Source: an uncultured Bacilli bacterium (GTDB taxonomy: Bacteria > Bacillota_I > Bacilli_A > RF39 > UBA660). From it: a stretch of DNA of 8,711 nucleotides. How positions within the stretch are numbered: position 1 is the stretch's first letter; each line of letters begins with the position of its first letter. Location: assembly GCA_947630935.1 (NCBI GenBank), contig CANRJL010000041.1, forward strand, positions 1 through 8,711, given 5' to 3'. The translations under genes and the position numbers were made by a program. Below are positions 1 to 6,633 of the stretch, one piece after another. The notes beneath the pieces are model-generated. The model was not told where the DNA came from, ran no database searches, and saw only the letters and a list, made by a program, of their open reading frames with translations.

Positions 1-1
1 T

Positions 2-472
2 GATTATCTTAAAGATAATATTAATGATTTAGATGTTTTAGTTTGTAATGCTGGAATTGATAATGTTTGTGAGATTAAAGATAAAAATTATGCTGTTTTT
101 AAAAGAGTTTTAGAAGTTAATTTGTTTGCTAATTTTTTGTTAACGCAGACGCTTGGGTTGCAGATGGAGAATAATGGTCATGGGACTATTATTTATATTA
201 ATTCTGATAATGTTATTGATAAAAATGATTCAGTAACTTTAGAATACGATGTATCTAAAGCTGGTTTATTAATGCTTGCTAAAGATTATGCTAAGTATTT
301 TAAAAATGTTAAAATTCATACTATTGCACTGGGTTGGATGGATACTGGAATGAATGATATTCCTTTAGAAGTTAAAGATGAATTTAGTTTTGTATCTGTT
401 ACAGATGTTGCTCGTGCAGTTTTAAAGCAAGTTAAGAATGAAGAAAGTGGAAATGTTGAGGTTATACGATGA
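2..472 (+). CDS. Short-chain dehydrogenase/reductase (SDR), 5'-truncated by the window edge
   Basis: The frame is open from base 2 to the TGA at 470-472, giving the last 156 residues of a protein whose N-terminus, including the nucleotide-binding glycine motif, lies outside the window. Visible SDR landmarks are the CNAG variant of the NNAG motif (LVCNAG, about 41-58), an active-site serine after a hydrophobic strand (YINS), and the YxxxK catalytic pair with Tyr at 245-247 and Lys at 257-259 (YDVSKAG). The usual PGW-x-x-T stretch reads LGWMDTGM, so the conserved proline is replaced. SDRs of this FabG-like type are cytosolic NAD(P)H oxidoreductases; the substrate cannot be named. The stop overlaps the next start (ATGA), which implies translational coupling. 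The TTG at 122 is not the start, because conserved SDR sequence continues upstream of it. Confidence 0.85.
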   Translation, partial: DYLKDNINDLDVLVCNAGIDNVCEIKDKNYAVFKRVLEVNLFANFLLTQTLGLQMENNGHGTIIYINSDNVIDKNDSVTLEYDVSKAGLLMLAKDYAKYFKNVKIHTIALGWMDTGMNDIPLEVKDEFSFVSVTDVARAVLKQVKNEESGNVEVIR

Positions 473-1722
473 AAGAGTTAATTGGAATTAGTGATAAAAC
501 TTATGAAATATATTTAAATGTTTTGCCTAAAATAGCGAAAGTTTTTAAAGAAGTTGATGATATTTGCGAATATAATAATGCCAAAATGATGAAGGCTTTT
601 TTTGATAATCATATTAATGAAAGTCATTTTAATATGACTACTGGTTATGGTTATAATGATTTGGGAAGAGATGCTGTTGAAAAAGTTTTTGCTCAAGTTT
701 TTAAGGCTGAAGCAGCTTTAGTTAGAACCCAATTTGTTTCAGGAAGTCATACTTTAGCTAAAACCTTTTTTGCTCTTTTAAGACCAAATGATTTGCTTTT
801 GAGTATAACAGGGACACCATATGATACATTACATGAAGTAATTGGCATTAAACCTAATTCAAGTTCTTTAGTATCTTTTAAAATTAAATATGATGAAATT
901 GCTTTATTAAATGATGATTTTGATTATGATAAGATTGCTCAATACTTAGAAAATAATAAAGTTAAAGTTATTGAAATTCAAAGAAGTAAAGGCTATTCAA
1001 ATAGAAAAAGTATTAGTATTAGTAAAGTTAAAAAAGTTTGTGAATTAATTAAGAAAATATCACCTCAAACGATTATTATGGTTGATAATTGTTATTGTGA
1101 GTTTGTTTCTAAATTGGAACCTATTGAAGTTGGGGCTGATATTGTTGTTGGTTCTTTGATTAAAAATTTAGGGGGTGGCATTGCGCCTAATGGGGGATAT
1201 GTTGTTGGAAGAAAAGACCTTGTTACTTTAGTTGGAGAATCTTTAACTTTACCTGGTGAAGGAATGGATGTTGGACCTAGTTTGGGTGCTAATAAGATGT
1301 TTTTACAAGGTTTGTTTTTGGCACCTACTGTTGTTAGTAATGCGTTAAAGGTAAGTATTTTAGCTAGTGCAATGTTAAATGAACTTGGGTTTGAAGTAAG
1401 TCCTTTGTTTGATGAAGAAAAAGTTGATATTGTTTTAAATATTTGCTTTGGTAGTAAAGATGCTTTAATTAATTATTGTAAGGGTATTCAAAGTGGTTCA
1501 CCAATTGATAGTTATGTTAGTCCAGTTCCTGTTAGTACTCCTGGTTATGCTGATGAAGTTATAATGGCAGCAGGTAGTTTTGTGCAAGGGTCTAGTATTG
1601 AGCTTTCTTGTGATGGACCAATAAGAGAACCTTATATTGCTTATCAACAGGGAGGTTTAACTTACGATACTGGTAAAATTGGGGTTTTAAAAGCTATAGA
1701 TGGGTTGTTAAAAGATGATTAA
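469..1722 (+). CDS. ynbB: PLP-dependent YnbB-like protein (methionine gamma-lyase / 'aluminium resistance' family)
   Basis: This 417-residue protein has the length and layout of the YnbB family, fold-type I PLP enzymes related to cystathionine gamma-synthase and methionine gamma-lyase and often annotated as aluminium resistance protein. Visible landmarks are GYGYNDLGRD near residues 59-68, a substrate/PLP loop RTQFVSGSH (86-94), the Asp expected to contact the PLP ring nitrogen in VDNCYCEF (Asp206), and the probable Schiff-base lysine in SLIKNLGGG (Lys232), followed by APNGGYVVGR. The physiological substrate of this family is not firmly known, so a carbon-sulfur lyase role is family inference only. 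The ATG overlaps the SDR stop by four bases and the gene's end overlaps the next start by eight, so it is an internal operon member. No truncation or frameshift is seen. Confidence 0.88.
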   Translation: MKELIGISDKTYEIYLNVLPKIAKVFKEVDDICEYNNAKMMKAFFDNHINESHFNMTTGYGYNDLGRDAVEKVFAQVFKAEAALVRTQFVSGSHTLAKTFFALLRPNDLLLSITGTPYDTLHEVIGIKPNSSSLVSFKIKYDEIALLNDDFDYDKIAQYLENNKVKVIEIQRSKGYSNRKSISISKVKKVCELIKKISPQTIIMVDNCYCEFVSKLEPIEVGADIVVGSLIKNLGGGIAPNGGYVVGRKDLVTLVGESLTLPGEGMDVGPSLGANKMFLQGLFLAPTVVSNALKVSILASAMLNELGFEVSPLFDEEKVDIVLNICFGSKDALINYCKGIQSGSPIDSYVSPVPVSTPGYADEVIMAAGSFVQGSSIELSCDGPIREPYIAYQQGGLTYDTGKIGVLKAIDGLLKDD

Positions 1723-2374
1723 AAAGCAAAAATTAACTATTTTATATGAAGATAAAAATTTATTAATTGTTGATAAACCAGCTAAATTATTGACGGTTGC
1801 GACTTTGAAAGAAAAGGAACATACTTTGTATTATGAAGCTAGTACTTATGTAAAGAAGCAACATCCTAATAATAAAATATTTATTGTTAATCGGTTAGAT
1901 AAAGATACATCGGGGATAGTTGTTTTTGCTAAAAATGAGAAAACTAAATTAGAATATCAGAATAATTGGCAAGATTATGCTGTTAATAGGGAATATTTGG
2001 CGATTGTAGAAAGAAAAGTTTTAAAAGATAAAGATACTTTAAAAAATTACTTACAAGAAGATAAAAATCATAATGTTTATGTAAGTAATAAAGGAAAACT
2101 AGCAATTACTTCATATGAAGTTTTAGCTAGAAATAGAAGTTATTCTTTATTGAAAATTAATATATTTACTGGTAAAAAGAATCAAATAAGGGTGCAATTA
2201 AGCAATATAAATCATCCTATAGTAGGTGATAAAAAGTATAAAAGTATTAAAAATCCCCTTAATAGATTAGGTTTGCATGCTTGTTTATTAGAACTTAAAA
2301 TTAATAATCAGAATATGGTAATTAAAACGAAAATTCCTAAAGAATTTAAAATGATGTTTGATTGTTTAAAATAG
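1715..2374 (+). CDS. RluA-family RNA pseudouridine synthase without an S4 domain
   Basis: This 219-residue protein isomerises uridine to pseudouridine in rRNA or tRNA by family inference. Motif I is LLIVDKPAKLL (about residues 17-26). The catalytic motif is NRLDKDTSGIVVFAKN, with Asp62 as the expected nucleophile. A later RNA-binding/active-site segment reads KKNQIRVQL, then the NHPIVGDKKY motif typical of RluA proteins. The usual HRLD reads NRLD here. No N-terminal S4 domain is present, so the domain order is that of the compact RluA type and not RluC/RluD. The target uridine cannot be assigned. The ATG lies inside the end of the PLP-enzyme gene (8-base overlap) with no good SD, so coupled translation is likely. 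Confidence 0.9.
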   Translation: MIKKQKLTILYEDKNLLIVDKPAKLLTVATLKEKEHTLYYEASTYVKKQHPNNKIFIVNRLDKDTSGIVVFAKNEKTKLEYQNNWQDYAVNREYLAIVERKVLKDKDTLKNYLQEDKNHNVYVSNKGKLAITSYEVLARNRSYSLLKINIFTGKKNQIRVQLSNINHPIVGDKKYKSIKNPLNRLGLHACLLELKINNQNMVIKTKIPKEFKMMFDCLK

Positions 2375-2380
2375 GAGGTT
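2371..2380 (+). promoter_or_regulatory. Strong SD for the RsuA/RluB gene, embedded in the upstream stop
   Basis: The TAG stop of the RluA-type gene (2372-2374) is part of the run ATAGGAGGTT. The SD core AGGAGG lies at 2373-2378, five bases before the ATG at 2384. This fixes the downstream start and gives the gene its own ribosome loading even though it is in the same operon. Confidence 0.8.
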
Positions 2381-2383
2381 TCA

Positions 2384-3112
2384 ATGGAAAGATTGCAAAA
2401 AGTTATTTCAACTTCAGGTTTTTGTTCAAGAAGAAAAGCTGAAGATTATATTAAAAATGGTCAAGTTAAAGTTAATAATAAAGTTGTGACTGAATTGGGA
2501 GTAAAGGTATCTTATGAAGATGAAATTACAGTTTTAGGAAATGTTATTAAGGCTAAAGAAGATAAAGAATATTATTTATTATATAAACCAGCTAAAACTA
2601 TATCTTCAGTTAAAGATGAAAAGGGAAGATTAACAGTTGTTGATTTAATTGCGACTAAAGCTAGAATTTATCCCATTGGACGGTTAGATTATGATACAAC
2701 TGGTCTTCTTTTATTAACTAATGATGGAGAGTTAACTAATTTGTTAAGTCATCCTAAAAATGAAATACTAAAAATTTATACTGCTAAAGTTAAAGGCCTT
2801 ATTACGCCTCAAGAATTTATGGCAATTAAAAAGGGTATAGTTATTGATAATAGAGTTGTAAAAGTATCTTATTTAAAAATTAAGAAAAATGAGGAAGCTA
2901 ATACAACATTAGTTAAGATTGGAATTGTTGAAGGAAGAAATCATATTGTTAAGAAAGTTATGGCTAGTATAAATCATCCTGTATTAAAATTAAAAAGAGA
3001 TTCTTATGCTTTTTTAGATTTAGAAGGTTTGAAAATTGGGGAGTATCGTCCTTTATCAATAAAAGAAGTTAAAAAATTATATGCTTTAGGCCAAAATAAA
3101 ACTGCTATTTAA
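2384..3112 (+). CDS. rluB: RsuA/RluB-family 23S rRNA pseudouridine synthase
   Basis: The 242-residue protein starts with an S4 RNA-binding domain (residues about 1-60, including RLQKVISTSGFCSRRKAE). The pseudouridine synthase domain follows: YYLLYKPAKTISSV (motif I), YPIGRLDYDTTGLLLLTNDGEL with catalytic Asp102, and EGRNHIVKKVMASINHPVLKL near the C-terminus. This is the RsuA/RluB/RluE branch. Among Bacillota the usual single member modifies the peptidyl-transferase region of 23S rRNA (RluB type, U2605 in E. coli numbering), so that target is inferred and not shown. The ATG is chosen on an AGGAGG SD five bases upstream. It is the last gene of the left operon and converges on the ferredoxin gene with a six-base gap between stop codons. 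Confidence 0.9.
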   Translation: MERLQKVISTSGFCSRRKAEDYIKNGQVKVNNKVVTELGVKVSYEDEITVLGNVIKAKEDKEYYLLYKPAKTISSVKDEKGRLTVVDLIATKARIYPIGRLDYDTTGLLLLTNDGELTNLLSHPKNEILKIYTAKVKGLITPQEFMAIKKGIVIDNRVVKVSYLKIKKNEEANTTLVKIGIVEGRNHIVKKVMASINHPVLKLKRDSYAFLDLEGLKIGEYRPLSIKEVKKLYALGQNKTAI

Positions 3113-3120
3113 GCAGCTTT
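3093..3120. terminator. Probable bidirectional terminator between the rluB and ferredoxin genes
   Basis: CTGCT (3102-3106), a five-base loop and AGCAG (3112-3116) form a perfect 5-bp stem at the convergent junction. On the minus strand it is followed by TTTTATTTT, a good U-tract for ending ferredoxin transcription. On the plus strand it is followed by the weaker CTTTATTC. The stem is short but GC-rich for this genome and overlaps the rluB stop. Confidence 0.45.
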
Positions 3121-3421
3121 ATTCATTTTCTGTGTATTCTTCATCATCTGTTTGTTCAATGGAAACATTTTCTCCAACTTCTTCATCATTTGTTTGTTCA
3201 ATGGAAATATTTTTTTCAGTATTTTCGTCTCTTACTTCTTCAAAAGAAATAATGCCAACTGGACAAGATTCAATAGCATTCATTAAAGCTTCTGAATCTA
3301 AATTTTCATTACTTTTGGGAATAGAGTAACCTTCATCATTAAAAGTAAAATGTTCAGGGTCAATTCCGACACAAGCTCCACATCCAATGCAATCATCAGT
3401 TAAAACTTTAATTTTTTTCAT
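3119..3421 (-). CDS. fer: Single-cluster [4Fe-4S] ferredoxin with a duplicated acidic tail
   Basis: The first 60 or so residues are a Bacillus-type monocluster ferredoxin, a small cytosolic electron carrier: CIGCGAC supplies Cys11, Cys14 and Cys17, and Cys53 in SCPVGII is the fourth ligand. Residues 61-100 form an extra tail that is strongly acidic and contains two 14-residue repeats, NISIEQTNDEEVGE (71-84) and NVSIEQTDDEEYTE (85-98). Bacillus ferredoxins usually end near 80 residues, so the tail looks like a lineage addition; its role is unknown. The ATG is supported by an AAAAGGAGG SD at 3430-3438 on the minus strand. It is a one-gene unit with its own promoter and a probable terminator. 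The redox partner cannot be named. Confidence 0.9.
   Translation of the reverse strand: MKKIKVLTDDCIGCGACVGIDPEHFTFNDEGYSIPKSNENLDSEALMNAIESCPVGIISFEEVRDENTEKNISIEQTNDEEVGENVSIEQTDDEEYTENE
3128..3211. repeat. Tandem 42-bp duplication inside the ferredoxin gene
   Basis: Two adjacent 42-bp units (3128-3169 and 3170-3211) match at 35 of 42 positions. Five of the seven differences fall in one 5-base block. The period is a multiple of three, so the reading frame is kept and the product is a 14-residue repeat. Confidence 0.85.
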
Positions 3422-3442
3422 ATAATAATCCTCCTTTTAATC

Positions 3443-3471
3443 ATTATAAATTTTAAATTTGTAAAAATCAA
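3443..3471 (-). promoter_or_regulatory. Sigma-A-type promoter of the ferredoxin gene
   Basis: On the minus strand TTGATT (3471-3466) and a perfect TATAAT (3448-3443) are separated by 17 bases. The predicted start near 3436 would give a very short leader that still contains the AGGAGG SD. The call is from sequence only; AT-rich DNA gives false positives, but the hexamers, spacing and position all fit. Confidence 0.5.
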
Positions 3472-3481
3472 TCAATTATCA

Positions 3482-3510
3482 TGTTCAAATTTGACAAAAT
3501 ATGTTATATT
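3482..3510 (+). promoter_or_regulatory. Possible extended -10 promoter for the gene at 3533
   Basis: TGTTATATT (3502-3510) matches an extended -10 element (TGn plus TATATT). A start about seven bases downstream (near 3517) would leave a short leader that keeps the AAAGGGTAGG SD before the ATG. The -35 position (3482-3487, TGTTCA) is poor. A good TTGACA at 3491-3496 is at the wrong spacing for this -10. Confidence 0.35.
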
Positions 3511-3532
3511 TAATATGAAAGGGTAGGTTATC

Positions 3533-4408
3533 ATGAAAACAAGATCGGAAAAATATACGAATGATAACGAAAATTATGCTCCTAAAAGAATTCACAAAAA
3601 TGAGCAATTGTATGAAGAGATAAAGGGTAGTGAATTAGAAAATTTATCTATTGGAAGCAATGCTAAAGTTATTGGTGATAATTTAAATCAAATTGATATT
3701 AATAAAATTAAAGAAATATTAGAAAAAAATTATCAAGATGTGCCAAAAAGAAGAAATATGCAAGCTTTACATGATGATTCATTATCTAAAGAGCAGATAG
3801 AACAATATGAACTTGAAAAAACTAGAGAGTATGATATTAATGCTATTTTGGAAAAAGCTAGAGAAGAAAAAGAAATTGATTATCAGGAAGAACGTTTGAA
3901 AAAAGTACGTGATACACAATATGATATTTTGAAGAATTTAGATTTAGAAGATGAACAACCAAAAGCTAGTAGTGAAAAAACTAAAGATGAATTATTAGAA
4001 CTTATAAATACAATTAATTTAAATGAATATCAAAAAAAGAATAAAGATAGTGATGACTTGGATCCTTTGGATATTTTAAGTGATTTAAAAGGCGATGATG
4101 ATACAGTTGTTGTTGGTGCGAAAGAAATTACTAGTGAATTACAGAAATTAGAAACAGTTAAAGAGCCTGAAAAAACTAAAGAAAAAGAAGAAAAAAATGA
4201 AAAAGAATTAGATAATGATGATATGGATAAATCTTTTTATACAAATAGCATGACATTTTCTAAAGATGATTTTGATGGCTTTGAAGATGTTTCTTCAGGA
4301 AAAGTTGGGGCTATTATTGTCAAAATTCTAATAGTTGTCATTTTTTTGGCAATTATTGCTGGAATTGTTTTATTTTTAAATGATTTTTTGAAATTTGGAT
4401 GGTTTTAA
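3533..4408 (+). CDS. Unknown, highly charged protein with a C-terminal membrane anchor
   Basis: I do not recognise a named family. The 291-residue protein has a basic N-terminus (MKTRSEKY, then KRIHKNEQLYEEI). A helical charged region with QIDINKIKEILEKNY (about 53-67), PKRR (71-74) and a probable coiled coil of E/K/R (about 86-135) follows. Next comes an acidic, Lys/Glu-rich low-complexity stretch (about 140-255), and then one hydrophobic segment at about 259-282 ending in a short tail (NDFLKFGWF). No signal peptide is seen, so the likely topology is a large cytosolic domain tethered by its C-terminus. The ATG is preceded by AAAGGGTAGG. It is divergent from the ferredoxin gene and 31 bases upstream of yunB. 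A scaffold or division/envelope role would be a guess. Confidence 0.8.
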   Translation: MKTRSEKYTNDNENYAPKRIHKNEQLYEEIKGSELENLSIGSNAKVIGDNLNQIDINKIKEILEKNYQDVPKRRNMQALHDDSLSKEQIEQYELEKTREYDINAILEKAREEKEIDYQEERLKKVRDTQYDILKNLDLEDEQPKASSEKTKDELLELINTINLNEYQKKNKDSDDLDPLDILSDLKGDDDTVVVGAKEITSELQKLETVKEPEKTKEKEEKNEKELDNDDMDKSFYTNSMTFSKDDFDGFEDVSSGKVGAIIVKILIVVIFLAIIAGIVLFLNDFLKFGWF

Positions 4409-4445
4409 ATACTATTCTTTTTTTATCATATAATTTATTATGAAA
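4407..4445 (+). promoter_or_regulatory. Putative sigma-E-like promoter giving leaderless yunB
   Basis: CATATAAT (4427-4434) matches the B. subtilis sigma-E -10 consensus CATACAnT except at one base. AAATACT (4407-4413), 13 bases upstream, is a partial match to the sigma-E -35. The -10 ends five bases before the ATG at 4440, so the transcript would start at or next to the A of the start codon. No SD is present. The block from CAT through ATGAAA is nearly identical to that of the yutH-like gene (7446-7464). Confidence 0.5.
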
Positions 4446-5174
4446 AGAATTCGGAGTAGAAAATATATAACAAAGAAAACTTATTTTTCTATATTTCTGG
4501 TTTTTATAGTTTTGGTGACTTTTATTTTTTATTTTCTTTTTAATTTAGCAGTTAGTCCTAAATTAGTGCATATTGCAAATTTAAAACTTGATGACAAAAT
4601 AAAAGAAATTGCTTCTAATTATGAAATTTATAATTCTTTAAATTCTTCTTTTGATAATCTTTTTATTGTTACTTTGAATGATAAAAAAGAAATTTTAACA
4701 TTAGATTATCAAATGGAAGAAATTTATAAAATGTCTAAAGTTGTTACCGATAATTTGTTTGATACAATTTATAAAATTGGTATTGATGATGCTTCTTTTT
4801 ATTTAAATAAAAAAATTGATATGAAACAACAAGATAGTATTATATTAATGCTTCCAATTGGAATTGTAAGTAACTTTGTTTTTTTGAATAATTTAGGACC
4901 TCGTATTCCAGTTATAATTCATTTTATAAATTCTGTTTTTACTAATGTTCAAACAAGATTAACTAACTATGGAATTAATAATGCATTATTGGAAGTTTAT
5001 TTAGATGTTTCTTTAAAATATGAGATTATTACACCAGTATTAAATGAAGAAAAAAATTTAGATTTTACTATTTTATTAGGTGCTAAAGTTATTCAGGGAA
5101 CTGTTCCAGAATGGTATGGAAATGAAATGATAACAAAAAGTAGTTGTGTAAAAAATGAATATTTTATGATATAA
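4440..5174 (+). CDS. yunB: Sporulation protein YunB
   Basis: The 244-residue protein has a basic N-terminus, one membrane segment at about residues 15-37, and an outside domain that matches the YunB family in order. A conserved helix after the anchor reads VSPKLVHIANLKLDDKI. Next are the GPRIPV segment (about 153-158), YGINNALLEVYLDV (about 177-190), and a closing VPEWYGN near the C-terminus. YunB is required for normal sporulation in B. subtilis and is made in the mother cell under sigma-E (family knowledge); its molecular role is not established. The ATG is followed at once by KRIRSRKY, as expected, but it has no SD; see the upstream element. The stop at 5172-5174 lies five bases before the next start. 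Family identity rests on the motifs above and is fairly strong. Confidence 0.85.
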   Translation: MKRIRSRKYITKKTYFSIFLVFIVLVTFIFYFLFNLAVSPKLVHIANLKLDDKIKEIASNYEIYNSLNSSFDNLFIVTLNDKKEILTLDYQMEEIYKMSKVVTDNLFDTIYKIGIDDASFYLNKKIDMKQQDSIILMLPIGIVSNFVFLNNLGPRIPVIIHFINSVFTNVQTRLTNYGINNALLEVYLDVSLKYEIITPVLNEEKNLDFTILLGAKVIQGTVPEWYGNEMITKSSCVKNEYFMI

Positions 5175-5182
5175 TTTGAATG
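5167..5182 (+). promoter_or_regulatory. Extended -10-like element directly before the gene at 5180
   Basis: TGATATAAT (5167-5175) spans the yunB stop and ends four bases before the ATG at 5180. The surrounding TTTTATGATATAATTT differs at one base from the element before yunB (TTTTATCATATAATTT, 4421-4436). No SD is present. It could be a second leaderless start or a chance AT-rich match within the yunB operon. Confidence 0.35.
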
Positions 5183-6010
5183 GTGAATAAGGATATGGGA
5201 ATAGAAACGTTTATAAATACGGCTTTTTCAACTTCTATTGAAAATTATTTATATACAAAAGATGAACCTTTGTCTAGTTCTTTAGCTATGAATGTTATAA
5301 TTATTCGTACTTTGATTGCTATTTATGGTGAATTGGCGATTATTAATCCTTATTTAAATAAAAATATTACTAAAAAAAATGGCTTTGATTATAATCTTAT
5401 GAAATATGGTTTTGCTGAAGAAAAGTTAAATGATTTTAAAAATTGTTTTCAGTCTTTTTTTGATACTTTGCAAGAGAAAGATAATATTTTTTTGGTTAAA
5501 GTAGAAAAATATTTGATGGAAATGTTGTTTTTAAAAAAGAAGTGTGTAGGGATTTCTTCAGAAGAATTAGAAAGTTTAAAATATTATTTTTGTCTAGCGG
5601 ATAATGATTTATTAAAAGATTATACATCTTTTTATATTTTAGATAAAAGGGAATTAGATTATTATTTTGCAAAGCAAAATTATGAAAGTGAACATGCTTT
5701 TGATTTAAAACCGGTACAAAAAGTTGTTTTATTTACAGATGCTTATTTGTTGTGTGGCTATACGTTAGATGAAATAGCAAAAATGACATCTGATGAAATA
5801 GAATTAGCTAATCAACATGTTTATGAATTTTTTAAGATTCCCAAAGAAGAAAGTAATAAAAGAGATTTATTGATTGATGCCGTTAATTATTATAAACGAT
5901 ATAAAAATAGGTTGACTAGTGGAAATGGTTTTGTTGATTTGCTGTTGATTAGTAGTATTATATCGACTATATTGTTAGTATTATTTATTATTACAATTAA
6001 AATATCATAG
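5180..6010 (+). CDS. Unknown protein with a C-terminal membrane anchor, next to yunB
   Basis: This 276-residue protein matches no family I recognise. It is mostly helical by appearance, with a hydrophobic stretch at about 35-57 (probably buried core, as charged residues interrupt it), several Tyr/Phe-rich helices, and a helix TLDEIAKMTSDEIELANQHV (about 195-214) with helix-turn-helix-like character but no clear DNA-binding family. A basic NYYKRYKNR stretch (about 236-244) precedes a single membrane segment at about 250-273. No signal peptide is seen, so it should be cytosolic with a C-terminal tether. The ATG at 5180 has no SD; GTG 5183 and ATG 5195 are alternatives. It sits five bases after yunB and directly before yutD, so a sporulation or envelope link is inferred from context only. 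Confidence 0.8.
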   Translation: MVNKDMGIETFINTAFSTSIENYLYTKDEPLSSSLAMNVIIIRTLIAIYGELAIINPYLNKNITKKNGFDYNLMKYGFAEEKLNDFKNCFQSFFDTLQEKDNIFLVKVEKYLMEMLFLKKKCVGISSEELESLKYYFCLADNDLLKDYTSFYILDKRELDYYFAKQNYESEHAFDLKPVQKVVLFTDAYLLCGYTLDEIAKMTSDEIELANQHVYEFFKIPKEESNKRDLLIDAVNYYKRYKNRLTSGNGFVDLLLISSIISTILLVLFIITIKIS

Positions 6011-6016
6011 GAGTGA
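6009..6016 (+). promoter_or_regulatory. SD that sets the yutD start at GTG 6022
   Basis: AGGAGTGA overlaps the stop of the preceding gene (TAG 6008-6010). Its AGGAG core ends eight bases before the in-frame GTG at 6022. A GTG at 6013 is also open but lies inside the SD itself and cannot use it. Confidence 0.7.
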
Positions 6017-6021
6017 TTGAT

Positions 6022-6297
6022 GTGAAAGATATAACTTTATTAAACCAAAATTATAAATTAGTTAAAGATGTTAAAGATGGTTTTCAGTATGAAGAAATTG
6101 AAAAAATTATTACTGATTATTTTTTAGCATTTGATTATATATTGGGAGATTGGTCTTATGGAAAATTACGTTTAAAGGGTTTTAATATGCCAACAAATCC
6201 TAATTTTAAAGCTATTAATGATTATAGTAAAATTGCTTTTTATCTTAAAAATTTTTGCGCATATGATTGCAAATATTTTATATTAGAAAAGAAGTGA
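6022..6297 (+). CDS. yutD: YutD family protein (DUF1027)
   Basis: The 91-residue protein carries the YutD signature: FDYILGDWSYGKLRLKGF (about residues 37-54), with an upstream NQNYKLVKDVKDGF segment and a C-terminal CAYDCKYFILEKK. These are the conserved parts of B. subtilis YutD, a small cytosolic protein of unclear function; the length is close to the family's. The start is placed at GTG 6022 on SD spacing, three codons inside the longest open frame. It follows the unknown membrane-anchored gene at a distance that implies cotranscription, and its TGA stop abuts the -35 of the next promoter. In B. subtilis the gene lies in the same yut/yun neighbourhood as yunB and yutH, which supports both the identification and conserved synteny. 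Confidence 0.85.
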   Translation: MKDITLLNQNYKLVKDVKDGFQYEEIEKIITDYFLAFDYILGDWSYGKLRLKGFNMPTNPNFKAINDYSKIAFYLKNFCAYDCKYFILEKK

Positions 6298-6326
6298 TTG
6301 CATCTTGGAATTATTTTTGGTATAAT
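6298..6326 (+). promoter_or_regulatory. Strong sigma-A-type promoter of the 6352-7419 unit
   Basis: TTGCAT (6298-6303) and a perfect TATAAT (6321-6326) are separated by 17 bases, and TGG just before the -10 makes it an extended -10. The predicted start near 6333 leaves a leader of about 19 bases with a GGAGAGGG SD (6338-6345) before ATG 6352. This is the best vegetative-type promoter in the window. Confidence 0.75.
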
Positions 6327-6351
6327 GCTTTTAGAATGGAGAGGGTATTTC

Positions 6352-6633
6352 ATGGAAGAAAAAATAACATTGTCTCGTCCTAATGGAGAAGTAGAAGAAA
6401 AAAAAGTAGTATGCCATTTTAAATCTGTTGATGAATCAAGACCAAATATTAAAGATGTTCCTATTTTAATATTGGATAAGAATGAAATGAATAATGGCGT
6501 GAATGTTTTAGAATTTTTATGGAAAAAGGATGGAGTATATCAAGCTATTAATGATGAAAATGCTTGGGCTGAAGTAAAAAGTATTGTAGTTGATATTATA
6601 AAAAATAATATTGAAGTGGTAGGTGAAGAATAG
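6352..6633 (+). CDS. Small protein of unknown function (faint resemblance to DUF1292/YrzB)
   Basis: The protein is 93 residues from ATG 6352, the start supported by a GGAGAGGG SD six bases upstream and by the promoter before it. A longer frame from TTG 6298 would begin inside the -35 box and is rejected. Residues 1-25 read like a beta-rich start (EKITLSRPNGEVEEKKVVCHF). The middle has VPILILDKNEMNNGVNVLEFLWKK, and the end has AWAEVKSIVVDIIKNN. The overall pattern (short acidic protein, beta-strands, then a 'W-x-x-V' helix) faintly recalls DUF1292, but I would not assign it. No membrane segment or signal is seen, so it is probably cytosolic. The stop abuts the next start with no gap, so the two genes are almost certainly cotranslated. 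Confidence 0.8.
   Translation: MEEKITLSRPNGEVEEKKVVCHFKSVDESRPNIKDVPILILDKNEMNNGVNVLEFLWKKDGVYQAINDENAWAEVKSIVVDIIKNNIEVVGEE

Noticed and set aside
514..696. 60-codon open frame on the minus strand
   Set aside because: It lies wholly inside the well-supported PLP-enzyme gene, is Ile/Phe-rich as expected for the antisense of AT-rich codons, and has no SD.
3132..3329. 65-codon open frame on the plus strand
   Set aside because: It is antisense to the ferredoxin gene. Its Ser/Phe-rich repeats are simply the reverse reading of the acidic tail duplication.
3491..3519. TTGACA with TATGAA at 17-bp spacing as the promoter of the gene at 3533
   Set aside because: The transcript would start near 3526 and remove most of the SD at 3518-3527. 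The extended -10 at 3502-3510 fits the leader better.
5776..5822. DNA-binding helix-turn-helix in the gene at 5180
   Set aside because: The TLDEIAKMTSDEIELAN stretch resembles one superficially, but it matches no specific HTH family, and the protein is membrane-anchored with no other regulator features.
6298..6351. TTG start giving the 6352 gene an extra 18 residues
   Set aside because: The TTG is part of the -35 box and the segment includes the -10 box. ATG 6352 has a good SD at correct spacing.
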